Source: Agapanthus africanus (taxonomy: Eukaryota; Streptophyta; Magnoliopsida; Asparagales; Amaryllidaceae). Taken from it: a DNA stretch of 64,000 nt. Each line of letters opens with the position of its first letter. The stretch's first letter is position 1. Below are positions 37,053 to 48,689 of this stretch, piece after piece. The DNA is taken from assembly GCA_030015575.1 (NCBI GenBank), contig CM057337.1, positions 293,594,044-293,658,043 of the forward strand, given 5' to 3'. Made by a program: the position numbers and the translations under genes. The notes under the pieces are model-generated. The model was given only the letters and a program-made list of their open reading frames with translations. It did no database searches and had not been told where the DNA came from.

Positions 37053-40000
37053 CTAGGGCCAGCTGCTGTAGTATCGCATACCGAGCATCCCGAAGAGTCT
37101 CTCAAACTGTATCTGGGGAGTGGCCTTCGTGAGTGGATCCGCCGTGTTGTTCTTCGTGTCAACCCTCCTTACCTCGATCTCCCGGCGATCAACTATCTCC
37201 CGGATTAGGTGATACCGCCTCAGAATATGCCTGGATCGCTGATGGGATCTGGGTTCCTTGGCCAAAGCCACCGCTCCATTGTTATCACAACACAAAGGTA
37301 TTGGATGCTCAATGGATGGAACCACACCAAGTTCAGAAATGAACTTCTGGATCCAGACTGCCTCTTTAGCAGCATCGTTGGCAGCGATGTATTCAGCCTC
37401 CATCGTCGAGTCTGCCACGGTTTCCTGCTTGGAACTCTTCCAGCTAACCGCCCCTCCGTAAAGGGTAAAGACAAATCCCGACTGCGACTTAGAGTCTTCC
37501 TTATCACTCTGAAAGCTCGAATCGGTAAAGGACTCCACTTGGAGTTCTCCGTTACCATACACCAAGAGCATCTCTTTAGTCCTTCGCAAGTACTTGAGAA
37601 TGCTCTTCACAGCTGTCCAGTGACTCTCTCCAGGATCAGCTTGATACCTGCTCACTACACTTAGTGAGTATGCTACATCAGGTCTGGTACATAGCATTGC
37701 TTACATGATAGAGCCTACAGCCGAAGCATAGGGTATCCCTTGCATGCGAGCTCTCTCCAAATCAGTCTTGGGAGACATCTCTTTGAAGAGAGTGACTCCA
37801 GAGATCGTGGGCAAGTTCCTACGCTTGGATTCATCCATACTAAACCTCTTTAGTATGGTGTCAATGTACCTGGATTGGGACAATCCCAATATCCGTTTGG
37901 ATCTATCTCTATAGATCCTAATTCCCAATATGCAGGAGGCATCACCAAGATCTTTCATCGAGAATCTTTGTGATCAGAAGAGCTTGACTGATTGCAGCAT
38001 AGGATTATCATTTCCTATCAAGAGTATGTCGTCCACATACAATACGAGGAAGACAACCTTACTCTCTGCCACCTTCTTGTAGATACACGGTTCATCTGGG
38101 TTTTTGACGAAATTAAACTCTTTGATAACGACGTCAAAGCAGATGTTCCAACTCCGCGATGCTTGCTTTAATCCATAAATGGATTTAAGCAGCTTGCACA
38201 CCTTCCCGCTGCTCCTACTGTCTACGAAGCCCTCTGGCTGAGTCATGTACACGCTCTCTTCTAAATCACCATTTAGAAAGGCGGTCTTAACATCCATTTG
38301 CCAGATTTCGTAATCATGATATGCAGCGATAGCAAGCATGATCCGGATGGATTTAAGCATAGCCACTGGAGAAAAGGTTTCGTCATAGTCCACACCTGGT
38401 CTTTGATGAAAACCCTTTGCAACAAGTCTAGCTTTGAAAGTCTCCACTTTCCCATCTACACCAAGTTTTTTCTTGAAGATCCACTTGCTCCCGATGGGTT
38501 TTACCCCTTCAGGAGAAACATCCAAAGTCCATACTTTGTTGGTGTACATGGATTCCATTTCGGACCGCATAGCATCCAGCCATTTCACTGAGTCCCTACA
38601 CGTGATGGCCTGCTCGAAGCTAGTTGGGTCATCATCCTCCATGATGCAATCCTCGCTCCCACCATCCATGAGAAAACCGTAGTATCTCTCAGGTGGGCGA
38701 GGAACCCTACTAGATCGGCGGAGAGGCTGAGGTTCATTTGGAGCTACTGAATCCTCTGGTTCCACTAAATCTTCAGTTACGGTTTGTGTAACTGGAACCT
38801 CTTCCAGCTCTACCACTTTGCCACTAATTAATTTTTCAAGGAATTCCTTTTCTAAAAAGGTGGCATGTTGAGCAACAAACACTTTTTGTTCCTCACTGTG
38901 GTAGAAAAAATACCCATATGAGTTCTTTGGATATCCCACAAACTTGCAAAGAACTGACCGTGCCTCGAGCTTGTCCGGATTTTATTTTTTGACATAGGCT
39001 GGACAACCACATATCTTAACTCGTTTAAGATATGGCCTCTTCCTACTCCATATCTCATATGGTGTGGTAGGTACAGATTTAGTTGGAACTTGATTCAATA
39101 GGTATGCTGCTGTCTCCAGCGCATATCCCAAGAAGGAAATAGGTAACTCCGCTGTGCTCATCATACAGCGCACCATATCTAATAGGGTGCGGTTCCTCCA
39201 TTCAGATACACCGTTGTGCTATGGTGTATATGGAGGAGTCAGCTGAGAGAGAATCCCATTCTCTTTTAGGAAGTCCAGGAATTCATTGCTCAAGTATTCA
39301 CCTCCTCGATCAGATCGAAGGATTTTAACACTTTTTCCGGTTTGGTTTTCAACTTCTTGTTTATATTCTCTAAATTTCTCAAAAGTTTCTGATTTGTGTT
39401 TCATCAGGAACACATATCCGAATCTAGAGAGATCGTCAGTGAATTTAATGAAGTACGAAGAACCATCCTTGGCATGTGTAGACATAGGACCGCATACATC
39501 ACTATGTATCAGTCCCAAGAGTTCGGTAACTCTTTCTCCGTGTCCCGTAAATGGAGTTTTGGTCATCTTGCCTTTGAGACATGACTGGCAAGTGTCATAA
39601 GATGAAAATTTGAACGGTTTCAAATATCCATCCTTATATAACTTAGCCAGTCGTGTCGCATTGATGTGACCCAGTCTACAATGCCATAAGAAGGATTCGC
39701 TCAGTTCAGAACTCTTCCTCTTGTGTGTGTTTGTTATGCTCAGAACTGTTGATTGATTTAGAACATAAATGCCATTGCACAACGTGCCTGATCCAACCAA
39801 CTTTTGGTTACGGAAAATATTCATAACATTATCCTGTAATACAAAATTATATCCCTCTTTACTCAACAAAGAAACCGATATAATGTTGCATATCAGGTTC
39901 GGCATGTAATAGCATTCGTTCAGAACCAATTTATTACCAGTTGGTAATGCAAGGTGATATTCCCCGACAGTTTTAGCCGCAACAATTGCACCATTTCCAA

Positions 40001-40325
40001 CTCTAATGTCTTTATCACCTTCTCCAAGTTCTCTACCTTTCTTGAGCCCATGTAACTGATTACATATATGGGATCCTGACCCGGTATCTAATACCCAGGA
40101 CGTAGAGCAAATGGAGAAACAGTTCTCTGTAACGAACACACCCGAAGAAAATGCATCATCATGTACTTTCTTCATTCGGGTGGCTTGGGAATCCTGGTAT
40201 TCCGCAATGTCCTGTTCATTCCTATAACTTTTATAAGAAAGAACTGAACCAACGTTCCCCAGCACAGTATAACATGCGGGTTCAGTCAATACATCCATAT
40301 TATTATCTTTATTAGGGCATGACAT
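37053..40325 (-). pseudogene. pol: E2 gag-less Copia pol (PR-IN-RT-RH), four nonsense codons
   Basis: One frame of 1091 codons from ATG at 40325 to the stop at 37053, broken only by in-frame stops at 39219, 38982, 37974 and 37701; no frameshift. The N-terminus is a short peptide (DVLTEPACYT, residues 11-20) that leads straight to the protease motif DTGSGSHIC at about residue 80, so gag and the zinc knuckle are absent. Then come the HHCC zinc region (HCRLGHIN...CQSC) and the integrase core with all three catalytic acids in D-D-x35-E spacing (HSDVCGP, RSDRGGEY, VSEWRN). RT follows with MDVKTAFLNG and YVDDILLIG, and RNase H with TDSSFQSD, MEAEYIA and CDNNGAVAL. The proteins would cut, copy and integrate element DNA. 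Lineage resembles Angela/BARE. It cannot make a particle by itself without Gag. Confidence 0.92.
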
Positions 40326-40533
40326 GGTCGCTACTTGGAGAGAGAGAGAGAAGAAAACACTTTAGCGTATGCTCTTGCAAGATCAGATTGGTTATTATCT
40401 TATCTAATCAGGATGGCTCCCACTGGTTTTTATCAAATCTTCGTTCAAACCCTAAAAGGAAAGACTAGCCGAGATTAATTACACACTACAACTTCGCCAA
40501 TCTTTCAGCCAGGCCAGTGTCGGTACTTTGAGG

Positions 40534-40577
40534 GAGGTTCCCCGTGCTTTCGTACGGACCTAATTAAAGTAAACCTC
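40534..40577 (-). other. GAAA-loop hairpin domain, E2
   Basis: GAGGTT (40534-40539) pairs with AACCTC (40572-40577) and encloses CCGTGC-TTTC-GTACGG (40542-40557), which reads as a GAAA-loop hairpin in sense RNA with one A-C mismatch. Counterparts are in E1, E5, E7 and the Gypsy-like element. Confidence 0.65.
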
Positions 40578-40772
40578 GTTTTCCCAGAGGCGTAACCCCG
40601 TTGACACCTTTTTAGACACCTACTCGATTGGCTAATTGTAATGTGCAAAACTCTCCCAGGAGTAACCCTTACTCGCAGTGGGTATCGGGATCCAACTATC
40701 TCAAAGAAGGTATGCAATCTCATTGCAAATTTCAACTCTTGAAATTCCCGATAATGCTTTTGCCCCAAACGA

Positions 40773-40979
40773 TCTATGACCTTGACAAGGTCAACAAACC
40801 ATAGACCGTAAGTCAAGTTCAACCCGTCATTTCTTGATTGAATCAAACCCACCCGCACGACCCTTGACAAGGTCAACAAGGCCGTACGACTACCCTAATC
40901 CAATCTGCATCATATGCATAAACAGATAAATACTGGTCAGCTACCGCACACTGCGCCTTGACAAGGTCAACAAACGCAG
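40773..40979 (-). other. Triple hairpin array, E2
   Basis: Three identical copies of CCTTGACAAGGTCAACAA (plus strand) lie 82 and 94 bp apart. Each is flanked by a different inverted pair: TCTATG/CATAGA (40773-40778, 40800-40805), CGCACG/CGTACG (40854-40859, 40883-40888) and CTGCG/CGCAG (40951-40955, 40975-40979). The sense inner stem is TTGAC/GTCAA. Confidence 0.85.
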
Positions 40980-41120
40980 CATGAATACTAAACAGGACTT
41001 ATCTGAAATGACGGAGGGCTACGATAGGTTTTTCTGAAAATCTATTGCGTAATGAACTTGATATCGTTTTAGAATCGAATGAAGTTTTGAAATGGAGTGA
41101 TTTTGAGCCTTTTCTAGTTT

Positions 41121-41360
41121 TGCTAAAGGGGTCACTCCCGGTGAAGGGATCGTCGGCCCTTTCCTCGTCGAATGAGGTGCGGGATATATCATATATATCG
41201 CTGTGCAAAGCAAAACTCCAAAAACAATCAAAAGAAAACCGAGTGTGTAGCATCTGCCAGTTATTGCTAAAGGGGTCACTCCCGGTGAAGGGATCTCGGC
41301 CCTTTCCTCATCGAATAAAGTGCAGGGTATATCACATATACCACTATGCAAAGCAAAACT
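41121..41360 (-). repeat. Leader tandem block, two copies, E2
   Basis: Copies start at about 41121 and 41265 (period about 144 bp). Both begin TGCTAAAGGGGTCACTCCCG, continue GAAGGGATC, and end in a GTGCAAAG or ATGCAAAG then CAAAAC segment. E4 and E3 also have two copies, E5 has one and E7 none. Role unknown. Confidence 0.75.
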
Positions 41361-42953
41361 GTAGCTACCCTTTTTATTTAAAATTTGATTCTACAACATC
41401 TTTTAGGTTTCTTTTCTTTCATTAATCACATTAATGAAGTCCCATCATTTAAGTCACCAAAACATCACAGATAAATACGACGTACACTTATGCCATCCGC
41501 ATTCGCCTCGATGTCCCCTCGTGCACCGTTAGGTTAAGTAACTAACGACAGAGCAGGGCAGGGCTAGTACGGGTGCAAAACATAAGTAACGTTTACATAA
41601 TATATCATATATACTATATACAGTATCCATCACAGAACATATCAGATGATCACATCACAGATATCGCAGCAGAAAATATCATATGAAATATTGGATATAC
41701 TAGGACGTCCGTGTTTTTAATACGAGCCAGTATAAAACACGGATTCCACGGTCGTGATGAATAGCCAATCCCATACCCCTAGACCCCTACGAGAGCGGCA
41801 AGCAACCCTACAAATTCTAGGGTTAGGAGACCCGGACTCGACTCCTCGAGATGGTCTCCCACTGGACCCTAGAACCCGGTTACTTGTGCTCCCCTCCTTG
41901 GGTCTATCCTAGTGCGGAAAAGTAAATAATATACAAAGGGTGACATCTTCTGCAACCTGGAAGTGCCCCAATAAAAGAATATTACATACAAGTTTTTACA
42001 TGAATGAAAATGAAAAACACTCATCTCATATAAAAACCCCCGGCTATTCAAACACGACGATCCAATATAACATACCCAGCAACACATAACATCATATGTC
42101 ATCAACGTAAGTAAATATGCGCATCCTAATTGTCGTTGGCATATAGCAACGAAACCGGCGATATCACATATTACACTTACGGTCACAGAAAAGAAAGTGT
42201 AAAACTACAACAGTTGGAATCCGCAACCTCTTTAGACATCGCATGCCTAATCAAATGAAATACTTAGACATCACATGCCTAACAATTATAAACCCCGCAT
42301 TTTAGTCAAATTATCGAAAACTCTTTTCAATATCAAGTGAGACTAAACCGCTAGATTTATAACATTCATCCAGTTATCTCATAACTGTATGTGAATTCCA
42401 ATTATTGTATCCCATTCTGGATAAATAGAAAATATTAAACTTTCCGATTGAACATTCGAACACCCAAGTTTTCCCGAAACCGTTCAACACATGAAATAAG
42501 TTCAAAGTCGTTCACTTCATGCCTCAGTACCAACGGTCCAGCCGTAGAAGGATCAAGCCAACGCCTCATATGTGGCACGCCGTACAGCCCCAAACCCTAA
42601 GGTTCAAAGGGCAGTTCAAGACGGTCACATAATCGAGTTAAGGTTTGTTCTCTTCTAGAGGGACCATCGCGTTACTTGCACTACTCAGAACGTCCTTAAA
42701 CCACAGAAAAATCCAACACTTGGAGATTTTCCGTTAGGGGAAAAAGTGGGTATTTTTATCTGGTCGAACATTTTAACATATTCTAAATATCCGGAAAACA
42801 TATAGGCAAAGTTTGAAATTTCCGATCGAATAATCGAAGCTCCAAAACATCCCAGAAAACTCAACTCTTGAGTGCAATTTAAAAATTCCCAGAAAACTTA
42901 GCACCTGAAAACATGTATTACTGTGCAAAGTTTGGAGGCAAATCCCATCAAGT

Positions 42954-43001
42954 GGCCGCGGAACCGCCGCAGAAGCCAGGCTTCTGCCGCGGTTCCGCCG
43001 C
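42954..43001 (-). other. GC-rich leader hairpin, E2
   Basis: Same core as in E5: arms 42954-42977 and 42979-43001, about 23 bp of near-perfect pairing, about 190 nt from the primer site. Confidence 0.75.
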
Positions 43002-43188
43002 GCTTTAGAGGCAACATGAGATAATTTTTGCACCGTAATTCTTAGAATTCCCTGCTGAATTTTTTAAGCATATTTAATCTGGAAAAAACCCAGTTTTTGA
43101 AAAAAGCCCAGAGAGCAATTTGTTTTAGGGTTTCGATGATCATTCGGGTTTCAAACGTCGTCTAGACTTCGCCTAAGGATCTAGCTAG

Positions 43189-43200
43189 TCTCTGATACCA
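43189..43200 (-). other. E2 primer-binding site
   Basis: In sense TGGTATCAGAGA, one difference from the initiator Met-tRNA complement at the last base; one base from the 5' LTR. Confidence 0.9.
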
Positions 43201-43201
43201 C

Positions 43202-45418
43202 TGTAGGGTTCCTAGGCACGCTAATGAAGTCACACAAGGCATTAACCATGCCAATTTCAAATTTTACAAGTGCCGAGAAACCCTAGTACGGATTCGTTGA
43301 CTAGAGTTTAGGCGCAAAGTGAAACTAGTTAACAACTTAACTATAAGTAAGAAGCTACAACCTTTGTAGATCCGGTTATCCACTTCCTTATCTCCACGTA
43401 GACGTCCCCTCGCTGTCCATCATGAATCCCGGACTCTTGCATTGGCTTCATCGGAGAAATGGGCGGGCTAGGTCGTCGGCTTCGATGCCGAAGATGATCT
43501 ACGTCGAGGCAACACAAGATCAAGCTCCGACTTCACTAAGTCGTGAAACTTGTGAAGAAAACACCCTATAGTTCTTGGAAAGAGGTAGAGGATGAAGAAA
43601 TAGGAGGTCGGTTCACTTTAGAATTGGATTTCTCACACTTTTACTCAAGATGCCATTGGAGCTAGTAAGCTTTTTTCTTGAAGATGAAGAAGTAGAAGAA
43701 GATAGAATATGATAAGTGTTTCTAAAATAGAAAAGAAATGAATACTTATCATATCCTAACCTTGGTTAGGTGTAGAGAATAGACCATGGTTAGTGGGAAT
43801 GGTTAGGGTTAAGCATGAGACAAATATGGTTGACTTGTTCAAAGCTTCATGAAGCTTCAACAAGCATCCAAAGAAAGCCACCATATTCTCCTTTATCTTT
43901 TTCAAAATAAACAAATAAATAAATAAGTAAGAAAAAGAAAACCCTAACCATTACACAACCATGATTTAATCTTTACACATACTCAAGTTAGCATGTATCA
44001 TCAAACATGATACAAACAAGTGCACACTAAAATATATCACATATACAATGTGCACATCAAGTGAGAAAATCCTTTTAAAGTGAACCAATACTAGTTAATG
44101 CAAAGTAATATATCAAATATATAATTATACATTAAATCATTAAATCAACACTTGATTCAATGATCCGGTCATGTCGCACATAACCGACTAGTATCCAATG
44201 TATCGAATTGTCGAATCAATCTTCGATTCGATAACTAGGTCATATCGCATACAACCAATCGAAACATTAATCGCCAGAATGAAATACGGTATCACGTACA
44301 CGCATTATTCTCGGTCCCGCACATATCTCATATGCGCTCCTATTTCGTTTCGCTTGAGCCAGGAAACCTCTGTGTAGGACCCAAAAGACTCGTCAATACG
44401 CCGGCAGCAGATAATGATCATATCAAGCACCCACAAGCCGCAAGCGGTCTGCTAAACGTAACGGCCACCCGGGTATTGAGCGATCAGAAGATCGACGAGC
44501 TAGCCCGCTCACACTCCTGTGAATCCAACCAGTAACACTTACCGTACAGTCCGGTCTGTTCGTCTGATATGTCGCATATCAAGTCTAGGGGTGGTAAACG
44601 TCAGACCCCAATAACCGATAAGTCGTGCCGATGTGAGGCTCATAACGGGTTGAGAAAGTACTGGTAACACTTACCAGCAACACTCTGATCAGCCCTGGCC
44701 AGGGACTTCCCTGTTACGGCCAATCGAGCACAGCGCAACATCAACCCCCAATACCGGGAGAGACAAAACCCCTCCTATCGCTCATTGCCTCCATGTGACT
44801 CGGGACTGTACCCAAAAACCACCGTTTTGCACGCCCTCATGGACGTGGTAAGGTGGAGATCAAAGCACAGTGGGAATCACACAAGACTCTATAACGATCT
44901 CGGGTCTACAGACTAACCTGCACAAGTGTCACCTGAGAACTGCCATCTGACGTAAGGTATAATACCATCTGGGAGTTCTCGGCGAGTCCGTCCAGTGTAC
45001 CCAGTATCCACTGAGCACCCGTATACCATCTCTGATGTCAAACACCAATGGATATGGGATCATCCATCGCCCATCTCATGGGTCGAGAAGCATATACGCT
45101 AGTCTACACTGGTATATCGATGCCCCGTCTCGATACACCCACGACTAGGGACCTTGAAGGATGTACCTATGGACTACCATGTCCCCACTAGTATGATCTG
45201 CATCATAGTCCAGGTAGTCAAGTACACATCCTAAGGGCTTTACCAACATGTAACAATAAGACAGTTTAAAGAGGCAAGTGTACATGTTAAGATAAAGAGC
45301 AACCAGATAGCATACTATCATATCGAGCAAGAAAGTCATCTCTATATATGTCCAAGCATCCAATATAAAATACATCATCTGTACAATACTGGCCTCTAGG
45401 GCATACATACAACTAACA
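43202..45418 (-). repeat. E2 5' LTR (2217 bp)
   Basis: Partner of 34823-37038; one base longer, with scattered substitutions. The all-family LTR block lies near 44540-44612 and the CTGGTAA/TTACCAG donor hairpin at 44661-44677. Confidence 0.95.
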
Positions 45419-45423
45419 TCACC

Positions 45424-46185
45424 ATCTGAGAAACTAGTGATCCAAATCAGTAATTCTCCACTATCTCGGCCAAGGATTTCTAGTGATGGCCACCTGTGCA
45501 CTGTGCGACATCAACCCCCAATACCGGGAGAGACGAATCCCCAGCGATCCGCTCACTGCCTCGATGTGGCTCGGTACTGTACCTAAAAAATACCTGTTTG
45601 CACATCTCCTTTGAGCGTGGTAGGGTAGAAATCAAAGCACAGTGGGAACTCACACGAGACAAATGACGATCTCAGGTCGACAAACTAACCTGTACACATG
45701 TCACTAGGGAACTGCTATCTGACGATATGTATAATACCAACTAGCATGTTCCCGGTGAGTCCTGTCCGGTGTACTCATAACCCAATGAGCACCTGTATAC
45801 ATCTTAGGTGAACAAACTGACACCAATGGCTTGTGAGACCGGCCACCGCCCCTCGTCGGGATCTCGACTGTATACTCTAGTCTACTCTGGAGTATCAATG
45901 CCCTGTCTCGAAACTCCCACGACTAGGGACACTTTTAAGGATATGCTTATAGACCCCAGCTCCCACGTATATGATCGCCATCATACTGCTGGCAGTCAAG
46001 CAAGAATCCTATGGGCTCTATCATCATGCAATAGTAAACTAAAGCATGTATACGATGATAAAGACAAACAAGTTAGCATATTATCATCTCGAGCAAGACT
46101 GTCATATCGGTATAGGTCCTCCATCAATCATTGTAATCACGTACCTGCGATCCAATAATTGACTTTGAGGGCACTATATCCAACA
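45424..46185 (-). repeat. E4 5' LTR, second part
   Basis: The LTR of E4 resumes after E2 and its TSD (…CATCACC|ATCTGAG matches the uninterrupted copy at 7077-7091). It ends TATATCCAACA at 46185, followed by the TSD CAGTT. Confidence 0.9.
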
Positions 46186-46715
46186 CAGTTTGTACGGTAT
46201 ATACTTTCTAAATTTGAACTTAAGAATAGAACTATTTTTCAGACTTATTCTTCAGTAAAGCTTCAATACTTTCCCTTCATCTTGACTTAACTCAAGAACT
46301 GAACTCAAGATTACCTACTTCTATAAAAAAAACTATATGGACGTTTAAATACCAAGGTTAAACAGAATGAGGTTTATTTTTAGGGTTTCCAATTCCTAGG
46401 TCTAGGATTTAATTATTTCTAACGTATCAACTAAACTTTCGGAATCAAAATCTAAGTTACCCTATTAGCTAACTTGACGACAAAGTTTTTATATTTTTGT
46501 AATTTTTTTTTATTTTTATGGGTTTTTAAATGAGTATGCAAATGCAAAATATACATTTGAATGCGAAGGAAGAGAGCATACCGAGCACAACCCCAAACTT
46601 AAACTTGACAGCGCCCTTACTGTCAGGCAACACCAAGAGGGTCAAAATTGCCGGCGCTCCCTAAAGAAATATATACAAAACAGAAAGAAAACAAAAAATA
46701 TATACACCAAAAGGA

Positions 46716-46730
46716 TCCCCCCCAAACTTA
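46716..46730 (-). other. Purine-run candidate of the Gypsy-like element
   Basis: In sense TAAGTTTGGGGGGG. Athila/Tat-type Gypsy elements commonly carry such a run near their 3' end. No LTR start follows directly, so its role as a primer for plus-strand synthesis is uncertain. Confidence 0.35.
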
Positions 46731-47100
46731 AGTGAAACAGTGTTTCCACTGTTAAGCGTTAAAGTTCAAGATTAGGGGGGAAAGCGAACAATATCAATCT
46801 ATACAAGGCCTTACACAGGCCAAAAGTGAGCACCAACCATTCAAAAAATTTATTGGGATAAGGCCCGGGCCGGTGAAAGAATACGGTGAGGAAAGAAATG
46901 GAGAATACGCGAGACCGTATGTCGATAGAAGTGGGATACGGTCTCGGTATATGAGAAGAAAAATGACTGAAGGGAAAAAGAAATGGAGAACGAACTTGAG
47001 GGTTAAAATGGAGTGAATAAATTAGCACAATTTGTAATGACCGATGTGTAAAAAGCGATTGTGCTAATCTATCAACCTGTCGAGAAATAGGGTCAAATCC

Positions 47101-47547
47101 CTAAAGATTCGTGAGAAAACATGAGTACGCCGAACTTGGTAAAACGGACATAAGAAAAGAAGGTAATATGGTGTCTTGCATGGTCGGAATGATCGAAAGG
47201 ATGGAGGGGAGTGATTGAGGAAAGGTAAAAGGTTCCGGAGGGTGTACACAGTGAATGAATGCGACAGGTTGAATTGGAAAATCCAACTCATCAAGCAAAA
47301 CTTGTTCATCCTCAAAAATATACTCAAAATTCTCCTCAATGTTAAGCTCATCCATGCATTTATCTTCAATATCTAGACGCATGTGGAGTTCGGGAAGAAC
47401 AGTTAATGACTCGGGATGATGAATTGGAGAGAAAAACTTATCCAAAGCAGTGGGTTCATCATCCAAAATATTCCCAGCGTCAATATCCTCAATCAAGTGA
47501 AAGTCAAATTTCTTAGACACCTCATCAAAAGCATGGATTTCAATCAA
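47101..47547 (-). pseudogene. Acidic ORF fragment in the Gypsy-like element
   Basis: A 148-codon open stretch rich in Asp, Glu, Leu and Pro (segments LDELDFPIQP and DKCMDELNIEENFEY). It is in another frame from the block at 48033-48437, with in-frame stops between them, so the two may be pieces of one decayed or unrecognised protein. No motif is recognised. It may also be chance coding in element sequence. Confidence 0.3.
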
Positions 47548-48032
47548 TTTTGGATGGAGGTGTGGAGGTCAAAAGAATTGGGTGTAGTTTCACTTGAAAG
47601 GGACCCATCAAAAATCAGGTAAATCAAACACTACTAAGTCGCACAACTCATTAATCATTCTATCCTCAATTGATAAATCATTTAGGACACTCGATAGACA
47701 TTTAAAACCGGAGTTGTGCAATTAAATTTGGGACGGGTAGATTTGATTTGGAAGGGTGTACAACTCACTCTCACCACTTAAATTCTCAGCCTGTACTACC
47801 GCCTCATCATACATTGGAAAATTTGGAGCTAGTTAGAAACTAGCTACCGGGTCACTAGGTTGTATGAGGGCGGCCATGGACGCACTCAAATCCAACATCT
47901 GTTGGTATGACTCTACCTGAAAGTCTTCCAATGACTGTTCTAGAATAGACATAGGTTGTGAAGGGGTTTCAGTAAAAGATTCAAAGTTGTTTGGGTACTG
48001 GAAACTCCAAAATAGCGGTTCAGAAGAAATGT

Positions 48033-48437
48033 CTAGGGAAGGTGTAAATGTCGGGTAGGACTGGTAGGAATTGAATGGTTGGGCAGGAGTAGGATCAACA
48101 TTTGGATAAGAAGGTGAATGGAATTGTTGATCCCAAGAATTGGAAGTGGGAGAGGAGTGAATGATCGGTTACGAGATTGTTCAATACGTTCAACGATGGA
48201 CAATAGACGATTCGCAAAAGGGGTATCAACGTAAGAGGGTATGGGAGGTTGAAAAGGTTGATACGAAGTAGATTGTGGAGTGCAAGTGTTTGTCCGAGAC
48301 GCGTCTATGCGATCTTTCAATGAAATTTTGGGCATTGAGGGATCGTTCGAAATTCGACCAGAACAAGAACCGTAAGAAGTGATGTCTAGTTGTGGGTACC
48401 AAAGTTCGGCAAGAGTTTTTCGAGGAGGGGTACCCAT
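48033..48437 (-). pseudogene. Possible degenerate gag-like ORF of the Gypsy-like element
   Basis: From the likely start ATG at 48437 (MGTPPRKTLAELWYPQLD) it runs about 134 codons. The start was chosen because it follows a purine-rich, CT-repeat leader end and because the residues upstream in frame look non-coding. It holds a Pro/Ser-rich segment and RLLSIVERIEQSRNRSF, a possible short helix. The placement, first ORF about 1.4 kb after the primer site, suits gag, but no zinc knuckle or other diagnostic motif is seen. Confidence 0.35.
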
Positions 48438-48689
48438 GATATGAAGGGAGAAAGAAGAAGAAGAGAAAAGGAGGGGAAAAGAGTGTGATATATTTTTTTT
48501 AATGTTTTTTATGTTAGTTATTAACAGAAGAATGAAATATACAAAAAAAGAATCTGGACAAAAACAATCACGACACAAAAATACCATGCACCTAATCGGT
48601 CTAGGGTTCACCTAGGTCAACTAGACCTACTCAAGAACTTGATTTTCGAAGTAAAACAGTGTCGAGAAACGGGCTCAAGGTATACTGAT

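Larger units (their letters stand above)
40331..43188 (-). other. E2 untranslated leader
   Basis: About 2.9 kb without a supported gene. Near the coding end a CT-rich tract ends AAGTAG|CGACC, five bases before the ATG, and resembles a 3' splice site. Further out are the GAAA-loop domain, the triple hairpins, two repeat blocks, a CGTTAG/CTAACG hairpin (41527-41549), a twice-repeated TTAGACATCRCATGCCTAA (about 42230-42285) and the GC-rich hairpin. Open frames such as 41045-41425 only cross the repeat blocks. Confidence 0.7.
34823..45418 (-). mobile_element. E2: family A Copia element, gag-less with near-complete pol, TSD TCACC
   Basis: Complete element of 10596 bp. Its LTRs are 2216 bp (34823-37038) and 2217 bp (43202-45418) and nearly identical by eye. 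TCACC flanks it at 34818-34822 and 45419-45423. The primer site, 2.9-kb leader, pol and purine tract are all present. Gag is missing entirely, by a deletion shared with E1 and E5. It sits in the 5' LTR of E4. Confidence 0.95.
5758..46185 (-). mobile_element. E4: family B Copia element, split by three younger insertions
   Basis: LTR retrotransposon on the minus strand with TSD CAGTT (5753-5757 and 46186-46190). Its pieces are 3' LTR 5758-7639 plus 17635-17839, interior 17840-19526 plus 29744-33495, and 5' LTR 33496-34822 plus 45424-46185. Removing E3, E5 and E2 with one TSD copy each leaves about 9.6 kb. Its two LTRs (about 2087 and 2089 bp) already differ at several positions in the first 60 bases, more than the LTR pairs of its guests, which agrees with being the older layer. 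The interior matches E3 throughout, including the tandem duplication in the gag position. No domain is intact. Confidence 0.9.

Noticed and set aside
37209..37664. Plus-strand 151-codon ORF
   Set aside because: Antisense shadow of the E2 RNase H region on the minus strand.
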